Assembly: GCF_000384415.1 (NCBI RefSeq)
Contig: NZ_ARVU01000001.1
Location: 1,612,001-1,676,000 of the forward strand
DNA: 64,000 nt
Direction of reading: 5' to 3'
DNA from: Cycloclasticus pugetii PS-1
GTDB lineage: Bacteria; Pseudomonadota; Gammaproteobacteria; Methylococcales; Cycloclasticaceae
This document shows positions 1 to 7,953 of this stretch, one piece after another (within the stretch, counting starts at the first letter, position 1; every line of letters begins with the position of its first letter). The translations under genes were made by a program, and so were the position numbers. A model generated the notes under the pieces. The model was not told where the DNA came from, made no database searches, and saw nothing but the letters and a program-made list of their open reading frames with translations.

Positions 1-431
1 TTCTGGCTAAAATTGGTACCGTTAATTTATGGAAAATTGCCATTAAACCAGGCAAACCGCTAGTTTTTGGTACTATCGGCGAGGCTGCTTTTTTTGGCTT
101 GCCGGGCAACCCTGTCTCAGTCATGGTGACCTTTCAGCAAATTGTGCTGCCTGCATTACATAAAATCATGGGGCGAGCGCCACAAACAAGTGTTAATTTA
201 CAGGTCAAAACAACTGAAATCATCAAAAAACAGCCTGGGCGTACCGAATTTCAACGTGGGTTTGTTGAAAACAAAGACGGCGAGCTATTGGTTCATTCAA
301 CCGGCGGACAAGGCTCACACATGCTAAGCTCTATGTCTAAAGCTAACTGCTTAATTGTCTTAGAGCAATCAGCTAGCGACATTGAGAAAGGCCAATATGT
401 AACCATTCAATTATTGGAAAACACCCTATGA
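1..431 (+). CDS. moeA: Molybdopterin molybdenumtransferase, C-terminal part
   Basis: The frame is open from the left edge, so the start lies outside the window; about 143 residues are visible. MoeA inserts molybdate into adenylylated molybdopterin in molybdenum cofactor synthesis. The visible part reads KIAIKPGKPLVFG followed by FFGLPGNPVSVMVTF, the conserved end of the MoeA/MogA-like domain (the GLPGNPVS loop). A domain IV barrel of about 70 residues follows and ends in VTIQLLENTL. The stop overlaps the galE start by 4 bp (ATGA), suggesting translational coupling. The family call is firm. MoeA versus a MoeA-like fusion cannot be decided without the N-terminus. Confidence 0.9.
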   Translation, partial: LAKIGTVNLWKIAIKPGKPLVFGTIGEAAFFGLPGNPVSVMVTFQQIVLPALHKIMGRAPQTSVNLQVKTTEIIKKQPGRTEFQRGFVENKDGELLVHSTGGQGSHMLSSMSKANCLIVLEQSASDIEKGQYVTIQLLENTL

Positions 432-1420
432 CAGCAAAATCCATTTTAGTGACCGGCGGCGCAGGCTATATAGGTAGCCATGTTGTTAAGTTGCTTGGCG
501 AACGAGGCGAAAACATCATCATATTAGATGATTTATCAACTGGTTTTGAACACTCAATTTTGTACGGTAAATTCATTCAAGGTAACACCGGCGACAAAAA
601 ACTTGTAGACCGCATCCTACAACAACACAATATTGATTCTGTCCTACATTTTGCAGCTCACACCATCGTCCCTGAGTCTGTTGAAAACCCACTGAAGTAT
701 TATGAAAATAATACCTGTTGCACGCGTAACCTGTTGGAGTGCTGCTCTAAAGCGGGCATAAAAAATATAATCTTCAGCTCTACTGCTGCTGTATACGGCG
801 AACTTGAAACCGGTTTTGCTTCAGAAGAAACCCCTACCGCACCGATTAACCCGTATGGCAGTTCTAAACTGATGAGTGAGCAGATGATTCGCGACTTATC
901 TAAAGCCACAGAACTCAATCACGTTATCTTGCGCTATTTTAACGTTGCCGGTTCGGACCCCGATGGAAAAATTGGTCAATCAACAAAAAATGCGACTTTA
1001 CTCATTAAAGTCGCCGCTGAAGTTGCTGTTGGCAAACGTGAAAAATTATTTGTCTTTGGCACTGATTACCCAACACCCGATGGCACCGGTATTCGTGATT
1101 ACATCCATGTGTCTGACTTAGCTGAAGCACATATTAACGCTCTGGATTATTTAAGAAATAATGGCGAATCAACAACCCTTAATTGTGGTTACGGCCATGG
1201 TTTTAGCGTTAAAGAAGTCATTAACGCTATTAATGAAGAACATGGCGTACCCATCTGTGTCGAAGAAATGCCCCGTCGTGCCGGCGACCCACCAGAACTC
1301 ATCTCTGTGGCTGAAAAAATCCGTCAAACCATTGGTTGGCAACCTCAGTACGATGATTTAAACCTGATCGTTAAAACATCCTTAGCCTGGGAAAAGAAAC
1401 TAATTACACACGGTAGCTAA
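428..1420 (+). CDS. galE: UDP-glucose 4-epimerase
   Basis: 330 residues, close to the usual size of about 338. It interconverts UDP-glucose and UDP-galactose, supplying galactose residues for surface polysaccharides. The NAD-binding Rossmann motif VTGGAGYIGSH is at residues 8-18. The SDR catalytic pair appears as YGSSK near residue 143, preceded by FSSTAAVYG. The substrate region PDGTGIRDYIHVSDLA near 217-232 is typical of GalE. The start overlaps the moeA stop by 4 bp, so the two are probably co-transcribed although functionally unrelated. An epimerase acting on a related UDP-sugar (for example UDP-GlcNAc) cannot be excluded from sequence alone. Confidence 0.9.
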   Translation: MTAKSILVTGGAGYIGSHVVKLLGERGENIIILDDLSTGFEHSILYGKFIQGNTGDKKLVDRILQQHNIDSVLHFAAHTIVPESVENPLKYYENNTCCTRNLLECCSKAGIKNIIFSSTAAVYGELETGFASEETPTAPINPYGSSKLMSEQMIRDLSKATELNHVILRYFNVAGSDPDGKIGQSTKNATLLIKVAAEVAVGKREKLFVFGTDYPTPDGTGIRDYIHVSDLAEAHINALDYLRNNGESTTLNCGYGHGFSVKEVINAINEEHGVPICVEEMPRRAGDPPELISVAEKIRQTIGWQPQYDDLNLIVKTSLAWEKKLITHGS

Positions 1421-1459
1421 TAGGTTCAAGCGAGCCAACCCTGCACTATGCAGTTAATC

Positions 1460-2638
1460 TTAGCTACCACGTTCTGCTAAGAAGGTTTTAATTCGCTTTA
1501 AGCCCTCTTCAATACGTTCAATTGATGTCGTGTATGCAAACCGAAGATACCTCGCAGGTTCGCTAGAACCAAAGTCTTTCCCTGGCGTTGTTGCTACACC
1601 TGCTTTTTCCAATAACTCCAAAGCAAACGCATAACTATCATCCGTAAATAATCGGCAGTCCGCATAAATATAAAACGCACCTTGTGGCTTAGCCATCATT
1701 ACAAACCCCAATGACTCCAAACCCTCGTAAAGCCTATCTCTACGCTGCTCGAACTCATCTCTACGTTGATTCAAAATCACTCGTGTATCCTCATCAAAGG
1801 CAGCTAAAGCGGCATATTGCGAAGGCGTTGGTGCAGAGATATATAAGTTTTGCATAAGCCGATTTGCAGCTGATATAGCGTATTCAGGCACCACCAACCA
1901 ACCCAAGCGCCAGCCTGTCATTCCAAAAAACTTTGAAAAGCTATTTAAAACAAACACATCATCTGATATTTCTAATGCTGAAATGGCTCGTTGCCCATAC
2001 ACAAGCCCATGATATATCTCATCTGAAATTAAAAACCCTTCTCGCTCTCTTATTGTTTGAACAATATTTTGTAACTGATCAAAATTAACCGTTGCTCCAG
2101 TTGGGTTTGAGGGTGAGGCCATCATTACACCACGTGTTGCCTTCGACCATGCTTGTGCAATTAACTGCCCTGTTAGTTGAAAACCATGTTCCTCACCAAC
2201 ATTGATAGAGGTTGGCTGCCCCCCAAATAAAGTAACTATATTATTATTACAGGGATACCCCGGGTCGCAGGTCAGCACCTCATCACCTGCATCTATCAAT
2301 GATGCTAAGGCAACCGTTAAGGCCCCTGATGCACCTGGCGTTATAAAAATACGTTCAGGCGATAGGTCAACGTTATACTCATCACGATAATACCTTGCTA
2401 TTTTTTTTCGTAAGGCAGGTAAGCCTTGCGCTTTAGTATAGTGAACATCTCCTTTTTCCAAAAAACCTTGAGCAGCCTTTAAGATCGGTTCAGGGGTTGG
2501 AAAGTCTGGTTCCCCTACTTCCATATGAACAACATTTTCCCCTTGCTCTTCAAGCGCTTTAGCTTTCTCCATAATATCCATCACATAAAACGGAAAAACC
2601 TGTTCAACGCGCTTAGAAACTTTCCCAACATTCATCAA
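1460..2638 (-). CDS. Class I/II PLP-dependent aminotransferase
   Basis: 392 residues, normal for the aspartate aminotransferase fold-type I family. The PLP lysine lies in SFSKFFGMTGWRLGW near residue 235, and ASPSNPTG near residue 175 is the classic cofactor/substrate motif. The N-terminal HMEVGEPDFPTPEPIL matches the aspartate/alanine-type subgroup. The donor substrate cannot be assigned. It is convergent with galE, with about 40 bp between, and divergent from dksA. A TTG or second ATG start one codon away is possible because the reading begins MMN. Confidence 0.85.
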   Translation of the reverse strand: MMNVGKVSKRVEQVFPFYVMDIMEKAKALEEQGENVVHMEVGEPDFPTPEPILKAAQGFLEKGDVHYTKAQGLPALRKKIARYYRDEYNVDLSPERIFITPGASGALTVALASLIDAGDEVLTCDPGYPCNNNIVTLFGGQPTSINVGEEHGFQLTGQLIAQAWSKATRGVMMASPSNPTGATVNFDQLQNIVQTIREREGFLISDEIYHGLVYGQRAISALEISDDVFVLNSFSKFFGMTGWRLGWLVVPEYAISAANRLMQNLYISAPTPSQYAALAAFDEDTRVILNQRRDEFEQRRDRLYEGLESLGFVMMAKPQGAFYIYADCRLFTDDSYAFALELLEKAGVATTPGKDFGSSEPARYLRFAYTTSIERIEEGLKRIKTFLAERGS

Positions 2639-2722
2639 AAAACCTTTGTAGAAACCTGAAATAAAGTCTATATTTTAGAGCAATACAACTGAACGTACGA
2701 GCATTCAAATCGACGAAAAACA

Positions 2723-2751
2723 TTGCTTATTTCCGCAATATCTGATATTTA
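2723..2751 (+). promoter_or_regulatory. Possible sigma-70 promoter of dksA
   Basis: TTGCTT at 2723-2728, a 17-bp spacer, then TATTTA at 2746-2751, lying 42 bp before the dksA ATG. It is a moderate match in a 150-bp divergent intergenic region that must also serve the aminotransferase on the other strand. Confidence 0.35.
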
Positions 2752-2792
2752 TGCGCGCTTGATTTTTTTAACCATTGGTAACAAATAAAATA

Positions 2793-3233
2793 ATGGCTAC
2801 AAACAAAGATAAAAATTTAGATGCAAGTCACCTAGAGTTTAAACCTTACAAAGCAAAGAAAGGTGAGGAACACATGAGTCCTGCTCAGGTTGAACACTTC
2901 AGATCTATTCTAATGCAGTGGAAAGAAGGCCTAATGGATGATGTGGACCGTACCGTTCATCACATGCAAGATGAAGCTTCAAACTTTCCAGATCCAACAG
3001 ATAGAGCCAGCCAAGAAGCTGACTTTAGCCTTGAGTTAAGAACACGCGATCGTGAACGTAAACTGGTCAAAAAAATTGATGAATCCATTAGCATGTTGAA
3101 CGCTGGTGACTATGGGTTTTGTGAAACATGTGGCATAGAAATCGCTATTAAGCGTTTAGAAGCACGCCCAACTGCCACACAATGTATTGACTGTAAATCT
3201 CTTGATGAGATAAGAGAAAAACAAAAGATTTGA
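2793..3233 (+). CDS. dksA: RNA polymerase-binding transcription factor DksA
   Basis: 146 residues from the ATG at 2793. An in-frame TTG at 2775 would add six residues, but E. coli DksA (151 residues) fits either. DksA enters the RNA polymerase secondary channel and, with ppGpp, retunes rRNA and amino-acid promoters. The coiled-coil tip NFPDPTDRASQE carries the conserved Asp, Asp and Ala. A four-cysteine zinc finger (FCETCG, then QCIDC 17 residues later) is complete, so this is the zinc-containing form. It is followed 23 bp later by gluQ, the same pairing as in E. coli. Confidence 0.95.
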   Translation: MATNKDKNLDASHLEFKPYKAKKGEEHMSPAQVEHFRSILMQWKEGLMDDVDRTVHHMQDEASNFPDPTDRASQEADFSLELRTRDRERKLVKKIDESISMLNAGDYGFCETCGIEIAIKRLEARPTATQCIDCKSLDEIREKQKI

Positions 3234-3256
3234 TGCCTTTGCCTTAAGCCTATCTT

Positions 3257-4159
3257 TTGGTTGCTTTGGACCCAGCTTATAGGGGGCGATTTGCCCCCTC
3301 TCCAACCGGCCCTTTACATTACGGCTCTTTATACACGGCTATTGCTAGCTTTTTACAAGCACGATCTAAAGGCGGCAAATGGCTTGTAAGAATAGATGAC
3401 TTAGACTCCGCTCGCTGTCAGCAACAGTATTCCAGCAAAATACTTAAAACGCTCGAGCAATTCGGCCTTACATGGGATGAGCCTGTTTTCTACCAGCACA
3501 CTCGCCATCATGACTATCAACAGGCGTTAGAACAACTCCTTGAACGTCAATTACTTTATCCCTGTCAATGCTCTCGCAAAGATTTAGCCAACAGAGGACT
3601 TCACGCAGGTCTTTATGACGGCCATTGTCTAAGCCATCCGCTAAAAGCCAATCAACCTTCTGCATTACGTATCCGATTAGCAAATAAAAAAATATCCTTT
3701 ATCGATGCCGTGCAAGGTCCCTCCCACCATAAACTACAAACACAGCATGATGATTTTGTAATGTTTCGTAAAGACCGTGTTTATTCTTATCACCTTGCTG
3801 TTGTTATAGATGATAATACACAAGGCATTACTGAAGTATTACGAGGGCATGACCTTCTAGACAGCACCTACCAACAAATTCATTTACAACAATTATTGAA
3901 CATACAAACACCTCATTATGCCCATATCCCTGTTATTACAGACACTAGCGGCATTAAATTGAGCAAACAAACTTATGCGAGCGACATCTCATTATCACCT
4001 GTTAAACCCACACTTTTAAGAACATTTGTTCATTTAAGCTTAAACCCACCCCAAGAACTGTTAGAATCAAGCACAGCAGACATTCTAAATTGGGGTATTA
4101 AGCATTGGTCACTTAAACAGATTATTGCGCAACAATCACTCCCCTTACAAAGCAACTAA
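3257..4159 (+). CDS. gluQ: Glutamyl-Q tRNA(Asp) synthetase
   Basis: 300 residues. This truncated GluRS paralogue attaches glutamate to the queuosine base in the anticodon of tRNA-Asp. The N-terminal RGRFAPSPTGPLHYGSL is the HIGH-motif region. IKLSKQT near residue 236 stands for KMSKS. A zinc-binding pattern CQCSRK...YDGHC around 103-123 is present. The anticodon-binding domain of true GluRS is missing, as expected. The start is a TTG with no clear Shine-Dalgarno; another TTG three codons on is also possible. It lies downstream of dksA and is probably co-transcribed. queG, which finishes queuosine synthesis, begins at the right end of this window. Confidence 0.92.
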   Translation: MVALDPAYRGRFAPSPTGPLHYGSLYTAIASFLQARSKGGKWLVRIDDLDSARCQQQYSSKILKTLEQFGLTWDEPVFYQHTRHHDYQQALEQLLERQLLYPCQCSRKDLANRGLHAGLYDGHCLSHPLKANQPSALRIRLANKKISFIDAVQGPSHHKLQTQHDDFVMFRKDRVYSYHLAVVIDDNTQGITEVLRGHDLLDSTYQQIHLQQLLNIQTPHYAHIPVITDTSGIKLSKQTYASDISLSPVKPTLLRTFVHLSLNPPQELLESSTADILNWGIKHWSLKQIIAQQSLPLQSN

Positions 4160-4196
4160 ACATCAAAGCCAGCATTACGTTTTAGTTTTATTTCAA

Positions 4197-4202
4197 TATA
4201 AT
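4197..4202 (+). promoter_or_regulatory. Putative -10 box of the phaE promoter
   Basis: A perfect TATAAT lies 29 bp before the phaE ATG. The hexamer 17 bp upstream (ATTACG) is a poor -35. The octamer AGCTAGTT starts 4 bp after this box, around the expected transcription start, and also occurs in the other two pha promoters. Confidence 0.4.
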
Positions 4203-4205
4203 CAT

Positions 4206-4213
4206 AGCTAGTT
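4206..4213 (+). promoter_or_regulatory. Candidate PHA operator, phaE copy
   Basis: AGCTAGTT, the same 8 bases and orientation relative to transcription as in the phasin and phaB promoters. Here it sits just after the -10 box rather than between -35 and -10. No regulator is identified in the window; a PhaR-type repressor is one possibility. Confidence 0.35.
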
Positions 4214-4230
4214 CATTAGAAACAACACAA

Positions 4231-4968
4231 ATGACCACAGATACTAAAAGCCCTTATACTCAGTTTTTTACATTAATGAACAGTAAGCTGCCAGATGAGT
4301 ACAAGGCCGTTTTGCAAAAGTTTCAAGAACATGGCGACTTTTATCAGCAGCTAATTAACAACGTAAATAATAACGAGACTGATTTATCAAAATTTTGGGA
4401 CTTACCCAGCACTCTCGGATTTAACACAGCATCAAACCCACAAACTAAATGGCTCCAAAGCTTTTTTAGCCTCAATAACTTTCAATCAAGCACTGATACC
4501 CAGCTGATACAGCAATTTACCCAAGCAATCTGCGAACTTCCATTACAGGCCCAAGAAAATCTCTCTAGTATTCAAGCAGCGCTGTCTAAATTAAATCAGC
4601 TTTATGCCAAGTTAAGCCAATCAGCAATGAAGCACTTTCAAGCTTTGAAAGATGAGTCTCCAGACGCATCGAATGAACAGCTATGTATTTTTTGGTTAAC
4701 TGCTGGAGAAAAGGCGTTTAGTGAGATCAGTCAAACAGATGACTATATAAATGCGCAAAAAAAATTGTTTGAATCATTAAATAACTTAAAAAATACACAA
4801 CATGCTTTTTCTGAACAAGCAGCTGAGCTATTCGGCCTTCCAACACAACAATCATTAGAAGATTTACAAAATGGCCTGCATAAACTTAGAATGGAGTTTG
4901 CAGAATATAAAGCACAAACCGACGAAGTCATTAACGAACTTAGACAAACCATTTATCAATTAAAATAA
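4231..4968 (+). CDS. phaE: Class III PHA synthase subunit PhaE
   Basis: 245 residues, shorter than the roughly 360 of Allochromatium PhaE. It is the non-catalytic partner of PhaC in class III polyhydroxyalkanoate synthases. The sequence is almost entirely helical and lacks catalytic motifs. A C-terminal coiled-coil stretch (LHKLRMEFAEYKAQTDEVI, then ELRQTIYQLK) resembles the end of PhaE/phasin-like proteins. The assignment rests mainly on its position 19 bp upstream of a PhaC that itself looks class III. A generic phasin-like protein would be the alternative reading. Confidence 0.78.
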   Translation: MTTDTKSPYTQFFTLMNSKLPDEYKAVLQKFQEHGDFYQQLINNVNNNETDLSKFWDLPSTLGFNTASNPQTKWLQSFFSLNNFQSSTDTQLIQQFTQAICELPLQAQENLSSIQAALSKLNQLYAKLSQSAMKHFQALKDESPDASNEQLCIFWLTAGEKAFSEISQTDDYINAQKKLFESLNNLKNTQHAFSEQAAELFGLPTQQSLEDLQNGLHKLRMEFAEYKAQTDEVINELRQTIYQLK

Positions 4969-4987
4969 CGCCTGTTGAGCCGAGCAG

Positions 4988-6034
4988 ATGCCGAATAAAA
5001 CCAAAGATCACGAAAATATCTGGCAAGATGAGTTTGTGCTTCTTATGGAGAAGCTAGCTGACAAGGATAAACAACCCCCACCTGAAGTCGGCAGTAGCCT
5101 CAAAGAACTTATTTATAGTGAAAATAAGCTGCAACTTTTTCACTATAACCCTCTTGATGTTGCGCAGAAAAAACTCCCTATCCTAATAACCTACGCTCTG
5201 GTTAATCGCCCTTATATTATGGATCTTGAGCCTAAAAGATCCCTTATATTACGTTTATTAGAGAAAGGTTACCCGGTTTACCTCATCGACTGGGGATACC
5301 CCGATAGTAGTGATCGTTTTACAGACCTAAATGACTATATTAATGGTTATTTACACCGTTGCGTTCAGCAAGTAAAACACCACTCTAAAGAAGAAAAAAT
5401 AGACCTCTTAGGTGTTTGCCAAGGCGGCGTCTTCTCCTTATGTTATACCGCGCTTCACCCAACTGAAATTCGCAAGCTCGTAACCCTAGTGACGCCCATA
5501 GATTTTCATACTAAAAACAACCCCTTAACAAGTTGGACCAGTCACTTAAATACACAAGCATTAGCATCTCATACAGGCAATGTGCCTGCTGAGCTTATAA
5601 GCCAACTTTTTAAAGCCATAAAACCTTTTCAATTAAACCGAGAAAAGTACCGTCGACTCAAGCATATTATTAACAACGCTGAAAGCTTAAACACGTTCCT
5701 ACGCATGGAAAGGTGGTTACATGACGGACCAGATTTAAACAGAGCGGCTGCCGATGAGTTTTTAATTAATTTTTATCAACAGAACAAATTACATGAAAAC
5801 ACATTAACCATTGCTGGCCATGCTGTTTTACTGAACAAAATCACGTCTCCGGTGCTAAACCTTTACGCAACACAAGATCACCTTGTCCCACCCGAAGCAA
5901 CACGCGCACTAAAGCAACATATAAAGCCGGAGCTTTATCAAGAACAAGCGCTTGTTGGCGGGCACATTGGTGCATTCACTAGCCCAAGAACTCAACAGAC
6001 ACTGATCCAATCACTGGAACAAGGACTAGCTTAG
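4988..6034 (+). CDS. phaC: Class III poly(3-hydroxyalkanoate) synthase subunit PhaC
   Basis: 348 residues, the length of class III PhaC (class I and II enzymes are about 560-600). It polymerises (R)-3-hydroxyacyl-CoA at the granule surface. The modified lipase box GVCQGG puts the nucleophile at Cys144. The rest of the triad is readable as Asp297 in ATQDHLVPP and His326 in VGGHIGAF. LIDWGYPDSSDRFTDLNDY near 99-117 is a PhaC signature. It pairs with phaE upstream and overlaps the convergent DUF6489 gene by 4 bp. Class III enzymes usually make short-chain polymers such as PHB, which fits the nearby phaB. Confidence 0.95.
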   Translation: MPNKTKDHENIWQDEFVLLMEKLADKDKQPPPEVGSSLKELIYSENKLQLFHYNPLDVAQKKLPILITYALVNRPYIMDLEPKRSLILRLLEKGYPVYLIDWGYPDSSDRFTDLNDYINGYLHRCVQQVKHHSKEEKIDLLGVCQGGVFSLCYTALHPTEIRKLVTLVTPIDFHTKNNPLTSWTSHLNTQALASHTGNVPAELISQLFKAIKPFQLNREKYRRLKHIINNAESLNTFLRMERWLHDGPDLNRAAADEFLINFYQQNKLHENTLTIAGHAVLLNKITSPVLNLYATQDHLVPPEATRALKQHIKPELYQEQALVGGHIGAFTSPRTQQTLIQSLEQGLA

Positions 6035-6303
6035 GATTTGCCTTTGTCTGTCGATGTTGATAGCTCAACCGTTTTCATCATCGCATCCCACATGGTCTTT
6101 TGAACACCTTCCATTGCCAACATTTGTTCAGGCATTGGCATATATAGTTTCATGAGTTCAACCATATCACTCGACTCAATACCAACTAGCATTTTATTAC
6201 GAATTTTCTCTATCGCTTCGCGCTGAATAGCTTGAACATCAGGCAGACCCAAGAACTCTCTCATTTCTTGAGGCGTTGCCTCAATTTCAATCGTTGCTTT
6301 CAT
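6031..6303 (-). CDS. DUF6489 family protein in the PHA cluster
   Basis: About 90 residues from the ATG at 6303, which has a GGGGA ribosome site 5 bases upstream; an in-frame GTG at 6315 would add four residues. The opening MKATIEIEATPQEMREFLGLPDVQ matches, from memory, the family DUF6489, whose function is unknown. It is amphipathic and helical, with no signal peptide or membrane segment. It lies downstream of the phasin gene on the same strand and tail-to-tail with phaC. I infer a granule-associated or PHA-related role from context only. Confidence 0.7.
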   Translation of the reverse strand: MKATIEIEATPQEMREFLGLPDVQAIQREAIEKIRNKMLVGIESSDMVELMKLYMPMPEQMLAMEGVQKTMWDAMMKTVELSTSTDKGKS

Positions 6304-6322
6304 ATACTTCCCCACCTCATAC

Positions 6323-6356
6323 CGCTAAGGTCTACCTAACATTGTAGACCTTAGCG
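6323..6356 (-). other. Perfect 13-bp stem-loop between phasin and DUF6489 genes
   Basis: CGCTAAGGTCTAC and its exact reverse complement are separated by 8 bases. It begins 10 bp after the phasin stop codon. No U-run follows on the minus strand, so it is not a textbook intrinsic terminator. It could be a 3' mRNA-stabilising hairpin, a weak terminator or an RNA-processing site that sets phasin above DUF6489 expression. Confidence 0.6.
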
Positions 6357-6366
6357 CGAGACATAA

Positions 6367-7026
6367 TTATTTTTTAGCATCACCTTCTGTTACAGGGCGA
6401 CCTGATGGATTTGGTAGTTGAGTGCTTCTAGCTGTTGCTTTAGGTGCCGTTTGCTTGACAGCGGGTTTTGGTGCGGCTTCCTTAGCTGTAGGCTTCGGTG
6501 CGGCTTTCTTAGCCGCCGGTTTGGGGGGAGTTTTTTTAGCGGCAGGTTTCGGTGCTGTTTTCTTAGCCGCGGGTTTGGGGGGAGCTTTTTTAGCAGCAGG
6601 TTTCGGTGCTGCTTTCTTAGGCGCAGGCTTGGGGGTCGCCTTCCTAGCGGCAGGTTTTGGTGTTGTTTTCTTAGCCGCGGGCGTCATAACCATTGAAGGC
6701 GCCTCTGCTAAGCCTTCTTGGATAAGCTCGCCCATCGCCTTCCTTGTCTCCATTGCAACTTTGACTGACGATTGCGCATTTTTCAATACTTTTTCTGATA
6801 GCTCCTTGTACAAACTAGATTGTAAATTCATCAATTCTGTCATTGACTCAACTTTGTTCACCGAGGTAACTTTTTTTATACTTCCTTCAAGACAACTCGA
6901 CACCAAATCCATTTGTAATTGGGTTAGTTGTTTTACCGATTGGGTATTTAACGTATTAATTTTCTTTAATGATTCATTGGCTTTTTTACTTAATTGAGCC
7001 CACTGTTTGATAAGGTCATTTTGCAT
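6367..7026 (-). CDS. Phasin with histone H1-like repetitive C-terminal tail
   Basis: 219 residues from the ATG at 7026, which has GGGAG 8 bases upstream; an in-frame GTG at 7032 is the alternative. Residues 1-110 are a helical phasin-like domain (QWAQLSKKANESLKKIN and onward) that coats PHA granules. After a short linker come nine tandem 9-residue units of the type AAKKTAPKP, ending in a short acidic tail. Lys/Ala/Pro repeats like this occur in PhaF and AlgP of Pseudomonas, where the tail binds DNA and helps segregate granules. This suggests the same dual role. Its own sigma-70-like promoter lies upstream at 7071-7099. Confidence 0.82.
   Translation of the reverse strand: MQNDLIKQWAQLSKKANESLKKINTLNTQSVKQLTQLQMDLVSSCLEGSIKKVTSVNKVESMTELMNLQSSLYKELSEKVLKNAQSSVKVAMETRKAMGELIQEGLAEAPSMVMTPAAKKTTPKPAARKATPKPAPKKAAPKPAAKKAPPKPAAKKTAPKPAAKKTPPKPAAKKAAPKPTAKEAAPKPAVKQTAPKATARSTQLPNPSGRPVTEGDAKK
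6436..6678 (-). repeat. Nine 27-bp tandem repeats encoding the phasin tail
   Basis: Nine consecutive 27-nt units each encode a variant of A-A-K-K-x-x-P-K-P. The units are diverged at both edges (TAKEAAPKP, AVKQTAPKA) and most alike in the middle, as expected for repeat expansion by slippage. The opposite strand stays open through the repeat and produces a spurious Ala/Gly/Phe-rich ORF. Confidence 0.85.
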
Positions 7027-7070
7027 TTTCACCGCTCCCTGAATTATTTAAAAAATAAAAACCTAGTCCA

Positions 7071-7099
7071 GTAATATCGATTACTTAACTAGCTGTCAA
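7071..7099 (-). promoter_or_regulatory. Sigma-70 promoter of the phasin gene
   Basis: TTGACA (7094-7099), a spacer of exactly 17 bp, then TATTAC (7071-7076) on the minus strand, about 45 bp upstream of the phasin ATG. The spacer contains the octamer AGCTAGTT, overlapping the end of the -35. A terminator for the upstream phaB gene abuts it, so the phasin has its own transcript. Confidence 0.6.
7087..7094 (-). promoter_or_regulatory. Candidate PHA operator, phasin copy
   Basis: AGCTAGTT on the minus strand, placed at the end of the -35 and the start of the spacer, where a bound repressor would block polymerase. The same octamer occurs in the phaB and phaE promoter regions. Confidence 0.4.
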
Positions 7100-7101
7100 T
7101 A

Positions 7102-7130
7102 AAAAAGGCAACCAAATGGTTGCCTTTTTC
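7102..7130 (-). terminator. Rho-independent terminator after phaB
   Basis: AAAAAGGCAACC, a 4-base loop, then GGTTGCCTTTTT: a GC-rich stem with A and T runs on its two sides, 26 bp after the phaB stop. The symmetry would let it work in both directions, but only phaB reads into it from nearby. Confidence 0.85.
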
Positions 7131-7155
7131 TCTCTAAAGAAGTATTTCAGACTCC

Positions 7156-7902
7156 TTAGAAACTAGTAAACAAGCCACCATTAACAGGAATATTTGCCCC
7201 TGTTATATAGCTTGCTTCGCTTGAGGCTAAAAAGTTGACCGCATTGGCAATCTCAACCGGCTCAGCCAAACGTTGCATTGGAATTTGCGAAATTAATTCA
7301 TTACGAATGCCTTCATCAATCGCCATAACCATGCTAGTCGCTACATAACCTGGGCTTACTGAATTAACAGTAATCCCTTTACGAGCTACTTCTTGTGCTA
7401 ACGCCATTGTGAAACCGTGCATGCCGGCTTTTGCCGCAGAGTAGTTAGTTTGACCAAATTGGCCACGTTGGCCATTTACTGAAGAAATATTAATAATCCG
7501 TCCATGTCCTCTTTTCAACATAAAGTCTAGAACATTTTTAGTCATGTTAAACACGCCATCTAAATTAGTAGATAACACAGCATCCCAATTAGACTCATCC
7601 ATGTTTTTCAAAAAGCCATCGCGAGTAATGCCTGCACAGTTAACCAACACTTCAATTGGTCCAACTGTCTCTTCAACGTGTTTAATCATCTCAGCACAAG
7701 CGTCAAAACTTGTAACGTCTGCTTCTTCAACTAAAAAATCAAACCCTTCTTTCTTTTGAGCAGCTACCCATTCGTCTGCTTTTTCAATTTCTTTGTTAAA
7801 CGTTGTTGCAATAACAATATAGCCGTTCTGTGATAACTTTTTAGATATCTCAGACCCAATACCGCCAATACCACCTGTTACTAAGGCTACTGAATTACTC
7901 AT
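7156..7902 (-). CDS. phaB: Acetoacetyl-CoA reductase PhaB
   Basis: 248 residues from the ATG at 7902, chosen because GGAG lies 9 bases upstream; a TTG at 7917 would add five residues. This NADPH-dependent short-chain dehydrogenase makes (R)-3-hydroxybutyryl-CoA, the PHB monomer. The cofactor motif VTGGIGGIGSEI is at the N-terminus. The catalytic Ser, Tyr and Lys appear in NISSVNGQRGQFGQTNYSAAK, and the C-terminus INPVNGG-like end reads GANIPVNGGLF. It completes the PHA module with phaC/phaE and the phasin. No beta-ketothiolase (phaA) is present in the window, so that step must be encoded elsewhere. Confidence 0.92.
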   Translation of the reverse strand: MSNSVALVTGGIGGIGSEISKKLSQNGYIVIATTFNKEIEKADEWVAAQKKEGFDFLVEEADVTSFDACAEMIKHVEETVGPIEVLVNCAGITRDGFLKNMDESNWDAVLSTNLDGVFNMTKNVLDFMLKRGHGRIINISSVNGQRGQFGQTNYSAAKAGMHGFTMALAQEVARKGITVNSVSPGYVATSMVMAIDEGIRNELISQIPMQRLAEPVEIANAVNFLASSEASYITGANIPVNGGLFTSF

Positions 7903-7953
7903 ACTCTGGCACTCCAAATAATTAATTAAGAATAAACTTGTTTATTGCATTGC

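Noticed and set aside
1421-1459. Small CTGCA/TGCAG hairpin between galE and the aminotransferase
   Set aside because: A 5-bp stem without a T-run is too weak to call a terminator.
6323-6356. Intrinsic terminator after the phasin
   Set aside because: The stem is perfect but no U-run follows on the minus strand, so I list it as an unclassified stem-loop.
6422-6997. Long plus-strand ORF, Ala/Gly/Phe-rich, opposite the phasin
   Set aside because: It is the antisense of the 27-bp repeats; the minus-strand frame has a promoter, ribosome site and known domain.
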